Assembly (NCBI RefSeq): GCF_050937815.1 | Contig: NZ_JACDIJ010000009.1 | Span: 1-64,000, forward strand | Source of the DNA: Treponema_C sp050937815 | Lineage (GTDB): Bacteria > Spirochaetota > Spirochaetia > Treponematales > Treponemataceae | Reading direction: 5' to 3' | Length of the DNA: 64,000 nucleotides | Part shown: positions 57,505-64,000 of the stretch, piece by piece | How positions within the stretch are numbered: position 1 is the first letter of the stretch | Layout of the letters: each line of letters starts with the position of its first letter | Program-made: the position numbers and the translations under genes | The notes under the pieces: generated by a model | What the model was told of the DNA's origin: nothing | The model's input: only the letters and a program-made list of their open reading frames with translations | Databases searched by the model: none

Positions 57505-58251
57505 GTGGACGAAGATGTAAGGCAAGCGGAAAGCGGACAAGCGACTATTTTCAGGCTGGAACAATTTGAGGGGCCGCTTGATTTATTGCTTTTTTTAATT
57601 AAAAAAAACGAAGTGAATATTTATGACATTCCCATCGGAGAAATAACGGAACAGTTTTTGGAATACCTTGATTATGCGGTTACAACGGATTTGGAACGGG
57701 TGACCGATTTTTATTCGACTGCGGCGGATTTGCTGTACATAAAATCCCGTATGCTGCTTCCCGTTGAAACGGATCTTTCGGATGAAGATATGGAAGACCC
57801 GCGTAAAGAGTTGGTTGAAAAATTGATTGAGTACCAAAAATTTAAAAAGCTGTCTGTTCTTATGGAAGAAAAAGAACAGGAATCGGAATGGACTTTGGAG
57901 CGCAAAAAAATTCAGCGTGTCCTTCCTTTTGAAGAAGACGAGTTGTGGGAAAAAATCGATACATGGGCACTTATGAAAACCTTTTCGCGCCTTGTAAGCA
58001 CTTATTCGCACGAACAAATTATGAGCATGTACGAAGAAATTTCGGTCAGCGAAAAAATAGCTCTTATGAACGAATTTTTTGAAAATAAGGGCGAATGTTT
58101 TTTTACGGATTTGGTGGTGCGCAAGGGAAACATTATGGACATTGTATGCGCTTTTATGGCAATATTGGAAGCCGTGAAATTTAAAACGGCTTGTATCTAT
58201 CAAAACCGTATGTTCGGAGATATAAAAATAAGACCTGTACAAGCCGCATAA
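57505..58251 (+). CDS. scpA: Segregation and condensation protein A
   Basis: 248 aa kleisin that joins SMC heads with ScpB in the chromosome-organising complex. N-terminal 'FEGPLDLLLFLIKKNEVNIYDIPIGEITEQFLEYL' is the family signature; the C-terminal winged helix ends 'FLAILEAVKFK'-like ('AFMAILEAVKFKTACIYQNRMFGDI'). I chose the GTG at 57505, five bases after AGGAGG; a GTG at 57490 precedes that Shine-Dalgarno. scpB follows. Confidence 0.92.
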   Translation: MDEDVRQAESGQATIFRLEQFEGPLDLLLFLIKKNEVNIYDIPIGEITEQFLEYLDYAVTTDLERVTDFYSTAADLLYIKSRMLLPVETDLSDEDMEDPRKELVEKLIEYQKFKKLSVLMEEKEQESEWTLERKKIQRVLPFEEDELWEKIDTWALMKTFSRLVSTYSHEQIMSMYEEISVSEKIALMNEFFENKGECFFTDLVVRKGNIMDIVCAFMAILEAVKFKTACIYQNRMFGDIKIRPVQAA

Positions 58252-58277
58252 AAGAGCTTGTAAAGCGGAGTTAATGA

Positions 58278-58817
58278 GTGGATTTTGACAAAGAAACGGC
58301 GCTTATCGAAGCGGTATTTTATCTTGAAGGAGAACCTTTAAATGCGGAAACCCTTGCGCGCATCACCGATTTATCGAAAGAGGTTGTTATCTCGGCGGTA
58401 AAGCGTTTACAGAAACGGTATGCCGCCGAAGATTCCGGCATTGAATTGGCGCAAATATCGGGCGGCTGGGTTATTACGCCGAAAAAAGAATTATGGTCGT
58501 TTTTGCGCGACCGCTACGGTAAAAAAAACGAGGGCAAACTTTCGCGCGCCGCCATGGAAACCTTATCGATTATCGCCTATTCCCAGCCGATAACCCGCGG
58601 CGAAATAGAAGCTATCCGCGGCGTTTCAGCGGACAATATGATACGCCTGTTGGCCGAACGCAGTTTAATTAAAGAAGTCGGAAAAAAAGACATTCCCGGA
58701 AAACCTTCCCAATACGGCACAACTAAGGAATTTCTAAAGTTTTTCAGATTAAACAGTATTGCCGATTTGCCCAAACTCGACGAAACGGAAAGCGAGCGTT
58801 TTGAACTTGCGCGGTAA
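58278..58817 (+). CDS. scpB: Segregation and condensation protein B
   Basis: 179 aa, two winged-helix domains. 'IEAVFYLEGEPLNAETLARI' and 'LSIIAYSQPITRGEIEAIRGVSADNMIRLLAER' are the family motifs. GTG start behind GCGGAG. It partners ScpA and SMC. Its 3' end overlaps the following pseudouridine synthase gene. Confidence 0.92.
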   Translation: MDFDKETALIEAVFYLEGEPLNAETLARITDLSKEVVISAVKRLQKRYAAEDSGIELAQISGGWVITPKKELWSFLRDRYGKKNEGKLSRAAMETLSIIAYSQPITRGEIEAIRGVSADNMIRLLAERSLIKEVGKKDIPGKPSQYGTTKEFLKFFRLNSIADLPKLDETESERFELAR

Positions 58818-59601
58818 AAATCAAAATACTTCCGGCTGTTTCCGCTCACCTTCAGCGCCTTGTGCCGAATCTTCACCGGCCGATTCCCCGCATTCCGCCG
58901 CTCCGATACGGCTTCAGCTTTACCTTGCACGCTGCGGGGCGGCAAGCCGCAGGGCATGCGAAGTTTTTATAGCGGAGGGAAGGGTAAGCGTTAACGGAAA
59001 AATCGTTAGCGCAGCCGGCACCAAGGTGTGCGAAACCGACGAAGTACGCCTTGACGGTGTTATAATGCGCCCCGAATCGCGCCGACTTTATATATTGCTG
59101 CATAAGCCCGCAGGTTACGTGTGTTCAATGGCCGACGAAAAGGGGCGTAAAACGGCCGCTTCTCTTTTGGCGCCGCACTTTTCCGAGCGATTGTATAATG
59201 TCGGAAGGCTGGATATGTTTTCTTCGGGCTTGATTATTTTTACAAACGACGGCGAATTTGCAAAACGGCTTTCGCATCCCTCATCGGGTATTGAAAAAGA
59301 ATATATTGTAAAAACAACCGTTCCCGTTCCCGCCGAATTGGCCGAGCGCTTTCAAAAAGGAATCCGTATCGAAGGCATTTTTTATAAGTGCCGTACAGCC
59401 GAGGTAATTTCGGCCCGAACGGTTAAAATTGTCCTTGTAGAAGGAAAAAACCGCGAAATCAGGCGGGTATTTGAACACTTTGAAATACCGATACGCTCTC
59501 TTACGCGCATCCGTATCGGCTCTGTGCGTATGGATAATTTGGCCGAAGGTGCTTTTAGGGAATTGACGGAAAACGAATGCCGCCTTTTAAGCGCATATTG
59601 A
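58801..59601 (+). CDS. RsuA/RluB-family pseudouridine synthase
   Basis: About 266 aa. S4 RNA-binding domain ('LQLYLARCGAASRRACEVFIAEGRVSVNGKIVSAAG'), then the catalytic domain with the Asp motif 'NVGRLDMFSSGLIIFTNDG' and 'VEGKNREIRRVFEHF'. It modifies a uridine in rRNA; RluB (23S U2605) is more likely than RsuA by its position beside scpAB, a common arrangement. There is no ATG: TTG codons at 58759, 58801 and 58807 compete, and a ~35-residue Ser/Pro-rich leader precedes the S4 domain, so the start is uncertain. Confidence 0.85.
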   Translation: MNLRGKNQNTSGCFRSPSAPCAESSPADSPHSAAPIRLQLYLARCGAASRRACEVFIAEGRVSVNGKIVSAAGTKVCETDEVRLDGVIMRPESRRLYILLHKPAGYVCSMADEKGRKTAASLLAPHFSERLYNVGRLDMFSSGLIIFTNDGEFAKRLSHPSSGIEKEYIVKTTVPVPAELAERFQKGIRIEGIFYKCRTAEVISARTVKIVLVEGKNREIRRVFEHFEIPIRSLTRIRIGSVRMDNLAEGAFRELTENECRLLSAY

Positions 59602-59616
59602 CTTTTTATGGGAGTA

Positions 59617-59685
59617 ATGTTGAAGATTGCGGTTAAAATAGCGCCGCCCGCTTCAACGGCAAAAAATTATGGTTATAGCGATTGA
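59617..59685 (+). CDS. Possible 22-codon leader peptide overlapping the cmk start
   Basis: An ATG at 59617 with GGGAG just upstream opens a 22-codon frame that ends 17 bases inside cmk. cmk itself has no visible Shine-Dalgarno. Translation of this short frame could deliver ribosomes to the cmk ATG. Peptide sequence is unremarkable and may not matter. Confidence 0.3.
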   Translation: MLKIAVKIAPPASTAKNYGYSD

Positions 59686-60301
59686 CGGTCCTGCGGGAAC
59701 CGGAAAAAGTACGATAGCAAAGCTTATTGCAAAAAAAATGGGTATTGCGTTTTTAAATTCGGGCAGTTTTTACCGCGGTATCACCCTTGCTCTTTTACGC
59801 GCCAATGTCGATTTAAGCGACGAACAGGCGGTACTTGAGTGCGCAGGCGCTTTAAAACTGGACTACGTAAACGAACGCCTTATTTTAAACGGCGAAGATG
59901 TGGACGACCTTCTCCGTTCCGATGCCGTAGACGCCCATGCCGCCCAAGTGTCCTGCATTGTACCGCTCAGGCATATTGTAAACGAAAAACTGCGCGGTAT
60001 TACAAAGTCTTTAAGTTTTGTCTGCGAGGGCAGGGATATGACTACGGTTGTGTTCCCCGATGCCGAATATAAGTTTTACCTCGACGCTTCAATCGATGCG
60101 CAGGCCGAACGCCGTTTTAAACAGGGCGTAAGCAATTTGAGCCTCGAACAAATAAAGGAAGCGATAATAAAACGCGATGCAATCGATAAATCGAAGAGTG
60201 AGGGGGCTTTAAAAAGAGCCGAAGACGCATATTATATTGATACAACACACTTGACCATTGAGCAGGTTTGTGCGATAATAACTGATAAAATCAACATATA
60301 A
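59669..60301 (+). CDS. cmk: Cytidylate kinase
   Basis: 210 aa NMP kinase phosphorylating CMP and dCMP. P-loop 'IAIDGPAGTGKSTIAKLIAKK', 'AFLNSGSFYRGITLALL', and 'VCEGRDMTTVVFPDAEYKFYLDASIDAQAERR' are typical. It lies ten bases ahead of rpsA, a conserved pairing; in T. pallidum the two are, as I recall, annotated as one long protein, whereas here a stop codon separates them. Confidence 0.93.
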   Translation: MVIAIDGPAGTGKSTIAKLIAKKMGIAFLNSGSFYRGITLALLRANVDLSDEQAVLECAGALKLDYVNERLILNGEDVDDLLRSDAVDAHAAQVSCIVPLRHIVNEKLRGITKSLSFVCEGRDMTTVVFPDAEYKFYLDASIDAQAERRFKQGVSNLSLEQIKEAIIKRDAIDKSKSEGALKRAEDAYYIDTTHLTIEQVCAIITDKINI

Positions 60302-60310
60302 GGGTTTAAT

Positions 60311-62029
60311 ATGGAACAGACGGAAGTGACAATGGATGAATCCCGCAACTCCACGGAGAACATTCAGACACAATTACAGGAAGAGTATCTTAAAAGTCTT
60401 GAAACGCTTGAAGAAGGACAGCTTGTAGACGGTACCGTTATACAGGTAACTCCCGATCAGGTATTTGTAGACGTCGGATACAAATCGGAAGGAAAAATCC
60501 CGACATCGGAGTTTTCGGAATTGCCGAAAGTCGGAGATACGGTAAGTGTTGTTCTTATTGCAAAAGAGAACAAGCACGGCGAAGTGATTGTTTCGAAACA
60601 AAAGGCCGACGTAAAACAGCTTTGGAAAAACCTGCGCCAAGCGTTTCAGGATAAAACGCCGGTAGAAGGTACCATCGAAAAAGCCGTAAAAGGCGGTTTT
60701 GAAGTCAATCTCGGCAGCGATATACGCGCGTTTTTGCCGATAAGCCAGTCGGATTGTCAAAAGGTTGAAAAACCGGAAAAGCTTATCGGAGAAAAAAGCA
60801 AATTCTATGTAGAACGCTTGTATTCCGACAATAAAGCGAATGTGGTTGTAAACAGACGCAAATATCTTGAAGAAACCGTAGAAAAAAAACGCGACGAGTT
60901 TTTTAATACAATGTCCATCGGAGATACGGTAAAGGGTGAAGTAAAAAGCTTTACCAGTTTCGGCGCCTTTATCGATTTGGGCGGGTTTGACGGATTATTG
61001 CATATAAATGACATGAGCTGGGGCCATGTAACCCGGCCGAAGGACTTTGTAAAAAAGGGACAGGAAATTACGCTGAAAGTTATCCGCTTGGATCCGGCCG
61101 AAAAGAGAATCAACTTATCCTTGAAGCATTTTACCGAAGATCCTTGGCTGCATTTTGAAGACAAATATCATGTTAACGATATAGTAAAAGGCCATGTAAC
61201 AAAATTGGCCGATTTCGGCGCCTTTATCGAACTTGAAGAAGGCATTGAAGGTCTTGTGCATATCAGCGAATTCTCGTGGGTACGCAAAATCAACAAACCC
61301 TCCGATGTGGTTAAAGTCGGCGATGAAGTCGAATGTATGATTTTAGGTTACGATATTCAAGCCGGCCGCGTGTCGTTGGGCTTAAAGCAGGTAACGGACA
61401 ATCCTTGGGACAATATCGCCGAAAACTATCCTGTCGGCAAGCGTTTAACGCGTAAAGTCGTCAAATTGACCAATGCCGGCGCCTTTGTCGAACTTGAAGA
61501 AGGTATCGACGGATTTTTGCCGTCCGAAGACCTTTCGTGGAAAAAGAAGGTTAAGCATCCGGGCAGCGAATTGTCGGTGGATCAGGAAATTGAAGTTATC
61601 GTTACCGAAAACGATCCTGAAAACAGAAGAATCCGCTTAAGCGTCAAGCATTTAACCGAGGATCCGTGGAAACCCTTTGCGGACGCTCATCCTTCCGGTT
61701 CGGTCATTGAGGGTGAAATCGTTTCGATTACCGATTTCGGTCTTTTTGTCCGTGTAGAAGGCGATATTGAAGGCTTGGTAAATAAAGCGAATCTTACCGA
61801 AAACAAGGAAGAAAGTTACGAAGACGCACTGAAAAAATATAATGTCGGCGATAAAATCAATGTATATGTTGTTGAAATAAATCCCGAAAAGCAAAAAGCC
61901 GCTTTTTCCGTTAAAGAATTAAAAAAGAAAATGCAGCGTGATGAAATTTCGCATTATATGTCTGCAGCGGATGACGACGACGGAGATGCTTTTACTTTGG
62001 GTGATTTGTTAAAAAACAAACAAAATTGA
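60311..62029 (+). CDS. rpsA: 30S ribosomal protein S1
   Basis: 572 aa with six S1 repeats, e.g. 'GQLVDGTVIQVTPDQVFVDVGYKSEGKIP', 'GDTVKGEVKSFTSFGAFIDLGGFDGLLHINDMSWG', 'IVKGHVTKLADFGAFIELEEGIEGLVHISEFSW'. It unfolds mRNA leaders during initiation. Repeats 3-5 carry the strongest RNA-binding pattern; the first two are more diverged, as in E. coli where they bind the ribosome. A short acidic tail ends the protein. Confidence 0.95.
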   Translation: MEQTEVTMDESRNSTENIQTQLQEEYLKSLETLEEGQLVDGTVIQVTPDQVFVDVGYKSEGKIPTSEFSELPKVGDTVSVVLIAKENKHGEVIVSKQKADVKQLWKNLRQAFQDKTPVEGTIEKAVKGGFEVNLGSDIRAFLPISQSDCQKVEKPEKLIGEKSKFYVERLYSDNKANVVVNRRKYLEETVEKKRDEFFNTMSIGDTVKGEVKSFTSFGAFIDLGGFDGLLHINDMSWGHVTRPKDFVKKGQEITLKVIRLDPAEKRINLSLKHFTEDPWLHFEDKYHVNDIVKGHVTKLADFGAFIELEEGIEGLVHISEFSWVRKINKPSDVVKVGDEVECMILGYDIQAGRVSLGLKQVTDNPWDNIAENYPVGKRLTRKVVKLTNAGAFVELEEGIDGFLPSEDLSWKKKVKHPGSELSVDQEIEVIVTENDPENRRIRLSVKHLTEDPWKPFADAHPSGSVIEGEIVSITDFGLFVRVEGDIEGLVNKANLTENKEESYEDALKKYNVGDKINVYVVEINPEKQKAAFSVKELKKKMQRDEISHYMSAADDDDGDAFTLGDLLKNKQN

Positions 62030-62048
62030 TTTTTTGCGGGTTGTTGAT

Positions 62049-63569
62049 ATGACGTCGAACGCTATTGACGTAGAAAAACTCAATACTCTCGTTGAAATCA
62101 ACGCCCGTATAAACGGAAGTTATTTCGATTTGGACGCATTGCTTGTGCACATTCTTGAATCGGCAATGCGTCTTGTTAAATGCGAAGCATCTTCACTTTT
62201 GTTTGTGGAAAATGCCGATACGCTCAAGTTTAGGGTGGCTTTGGGACCTGCAGGCATTCAAGCCCGTGAAATTCCGGTTGCCGTAAAAGGCAGTATTGCA
62301 GGCTGGGTAGTCGAAAATAACGAATCTCTAATTATAAACGATGTGCTCAGCGATCCGCGTTTTTTCGGCGCGGTGCAGGAAAAAACCGGTTACGTAACCA
62401 AAACCATGATTGCCGTTCCCCTGCGTTTTAAAAATGCCTGTATCGGTGTTATTGAGCTTTTGAATAAGGATGCCGGCATTCCCTTTAACCGCGGCGATCT
62501 TGATATCTTGGAGCTGTTAAGCGTGCAAGCCGGTATTGCATATCAAAATGCATCGGCTTACCGTCAAGCCCGCGCAGAAATACGCGAACTTGAATCCGCT
62601 ATTTCAGAAGGAAGCGATTTTCACCGCTTTATCGCCGCCGATGAGTCGGTTTTGGATTTGTTAAAAGTAATAGAACAAATAGCGGAAACGAATTCTTCCG
62701 TTCTTCTTTTAGGCGAAAGCGGGGTGGGCAAAGAACTGTTTGCCGAGCGCATACACTTAAAAAGCGCCAGAGCCGACAAGCCCTTTGTGCGCGTCAATTG
62801 TGCCGCTTTATCCGAGCAGTTGCTTGAAAGCGAACTGTTCGGTCATGTGCGCGGCGCCTTTACCGATGCCGTATCCGATTCTATCGGCCGTTTTGAAACT
62901 GCAAACGGCGGTACCCTGTTTTTGGACGAAATAGGGGAGTTGCCTTTTAATTTACAGGCAAAGCTTTTGCGCGTTATTCAAAGCCGCAGTTTTGAAAAGG
63001 TCGGTTCAAGTAAAACGATTTCGGTGGATGTGCGGATTATCGCCGCTACAAACCGCGATTTGGAAGCAATGATAAAAGAAGGCACATTCCGATCCGATTT
63101 ATATTTTAGGCTTAATGTATTGCCGATAACGGTGCCTCCGCTGCGGCGCAGGCGCGGCGATATTGAGCCGCTTGCCGAATTCTTCAGGAAAAAATTCAGC
63201 ACGGAAACAAAGAAGAATTTTACCGGTTTTTCGCGTGATGCACTGCATTTGCTGTATACCTATACATGGCCGGGTAATATCCGTGAATTGGAGAATTCCA
63301 TAGAGCGCGCCTGCGTGCTGGGAAAGCCGCCGCTGATAGAGGCTTCGGATCTCAGATTGAATTGTCCCGAAATTTCAAGCGGTATTTGCGGTTTTTCGGA
63401 AGCCGAACATGCGAATATATCATTAAAGAATGCGTTGTATTATTTTAAAAAACAATATGTTACAAGAGTATTGGAGCAAACGGGATGGAACCAAACGGAG
63501 GCTGCAAAGGTGCTTGATGTTCAGCGTACCTATGTTTCGCGTTTGATGCATGAGCTTGCAATACGCTGA
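62049..63569 (+). CDS. GAF-AAA+-Fis sigma54-type transcriptional activator
   Basis: 506 aa. GAF sensor (~15-175), AAA+ domain with Walker A 'GESGVGKELFAERIH', Walker B 'GGTLFLDEIGELP', 'FRSDLYFRLNVLPITVPPLR', and a C-terminal Fis-type helix-turn-helix ('NQTEAAKVLDVQRTYVSRLMHEL'). The sigma54-contact loop reads GAFTDA instead of GAFTGA. It is an NtrC-class activator lacking a receiver, so a small ligand in the GAF domain probably controls it. The ATG at 62049 is preferred; an in-frame start at 62034 is possible. Target genes are unknown. Confidence 0.88.
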   Translation: MTSNAIDVEKLNTLVEINARINGSYFDLDALLVHILESAMRLVKCEASSLLFVENADTLKFRVALGPAGIQAREIPVAVKGSIAGWVVENNESLIINDVLSDPRFFGAVQEKTGYVTKTMIAVPLRFKNACIGVIELLNKDAGIPFNRGDLDILELLSVQAGIAYQNASAYRQARAEIRELESAISEGSDFHRFIAADESVLDLLKVIEQIAETNSSVLLLGESGVGKELFAERIHLKSARADKPFVRVNCAALSEQLLESELFGHVRGAFTDAVSDSIGRFETANGGTLFLDEIGELPFNLQAKLLRVIQSRSFEKVGSSKTISVDVRIIAATNRDLEAMIKEGTFRSDLYFRLNVLPITVPPLRRRRGDIEPLAEFFRKKFSTETKKNFTGFSRDALHLLYTYTWPGNIRELENSIERACVLGKPPLIEASDLRLNCPEISSGICGFSEAEHANISLKNALYYFKKQYVTRVLEQTGWNQTEAAKVLDVQRTYVSRLMHELAIR

Positions 63570-63591
63570 GTACAGGACTACAGGAGTTAGT

Positions 63592-64000
63592 ATGGAACAA
63601 ACCGAAAAAAAGACCCTAAGTGATTATATCGGCGGCTTTATCGTATCGTATAGAAAGCCGATTATCGGATTGCTTATTTTTATTTTTGCCGCAGCTCTTG
63701 CAACGGGTATAGTATTGTCCGTTTTATCGGCACAAAAAAAAGCCGGTCTTATAAAATTCGATGCTTTGGAATTCGAGTACAATAAAATTCAAGATGCGGA
63801 AAACGGCAATGAGGACAAAAAAAATGAAATCAGTGCCGGATTAAAAGCTCTTGCCGAAAAATCGTCGGGTATTGTGCGCACCCGTGCCGCAATGCTGGCC
63901 GCCGATATCGCATTTAAAGATAAAAATTGGGAAGAATCCCGAACCTATTGGCTTTTGGCGGCGGAATCCCAAAAAAAATCCTATACGGCGCCCCTTTGTT
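63592..64000 (+). CDS. TPR membrane protein, truncated by the window end
   Basis: 136 codons are visible from an ATG behind ACAGGAG; the 3' end lies outside the window. One membrane helix at ~22-45 ('IIGLLIFIFAAALATGIVL') is followed by TPR-like helices ('SGIVRTRAAMLAADIAFKDKNWEESRTYWLLAA'). The topology (short cytoplasmic start, one helix, periplasmic TPRs) resembles YfgM-type chaperone-associated proteins. It follows the GAF-AAA-Fis regulator by 22 bases. Confidence 0.7.
   Translation, partial: MEQTEKKTLSDYIGGFIVSYRKPIIGLLIFIFAAALATGIVLSVLSAQKKAGLIKFDALEFEYNKIQDAENGNEDKKNEISAGLKALAEKSSGIVRTRAAMLAADIAFKDKNWEESRTYWLLAAESQKKSYTAPLC

Overview
The window looks like a chromosomal segment of a host-associated spirochaete of the genus Treponema. 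The case rests on gene content and order: a cheA-cheW-cheX-cheY operon whose CheW carries a CheR-like tail, a flgBC-fliEFGHIJ operon for periplasmic flagella, a very long GreA with a helical-repeat N-terminus, adjacent cmk and rpsA, and several conserved spirochaetal TPR/HEAT envelope proteins. No species is named because nothing here fixes it.

Region 1 (1-2700) is a small accessory island. It holds an XRE repressor and ImmA/IrrE-type metallopeptidase pair on the minus strand, a 44-residue ORF downstream of it with its own terminator, a decayed reading frame, and a DUF5678-like small protein coupled to a retropepsin-like aspartic protease. Region 2 (2712-13400) is mostly housekeeping in tightly overlapping plus-strand genes: trpS, dut, two LptF/LptG permeases, tgt, a HEAT-repeat secreted protein, feoAB behind a palindromic metal-type operator, tpiA, and a stand-alone acyltransferase-like protein. 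Region 3 (13394-19757) is amino-acid synthesis: ilvC diverges from ilvD-ilvB-dapL around a 19-bp palindrome. Region 4 (19855-26900) has an outer-membrane barrel candidate, the chemotaxis operon and a winged-helix regulator. tRNA-Val, efp, an RlmK-like methyltransferase and rex follow. The flagellar basal-body and export operon runs from 29581 to 36489.

Region 5 (36571-41893, minus strand) carries a TPR protein, the long GreA and a nucleoside kinase fused to threonyl-tRNA-synthetase-like domains. Region 6 (42053-51722) is the most interesting part. Eight plus-strand genes, mostly overlapping or tightly spaced, encode two NCS2-like permeases, two RibD-C-like reductases, an LsrF/DhnA-type aldolase, a zinc-dependent medium-chain dehydrogenase, an FGGY carbohydrate kinase and an FMN reductase-like flavoprotein. 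A GntR/UTRA repressor gene converges on them. The operon promoter is followed directly by two tandem copies of a 12-bp palindrome. The set reads as uptake and breakdown of a phosphorylatable sugar-like or ribosyl/ribityl compound that I cannot match to a named pathway.

Region 7 (51911-64000) is housekeeping and envelope genes: rpe, three conserved envelope/TPR proteins, recA, folK, scpA, scpB, a pseudouridine synthase, cmk, rpsA, a GAF-AAA-Fis regulator and a truncated TPR membrane protein at the window edge. Three transcription units (cheA, rpe, and the TPR-greA unit) have sigma70-type promoters whose -10 boxes lie so close to the start codon that leaderless or near-leaderless mRNAs are expected.
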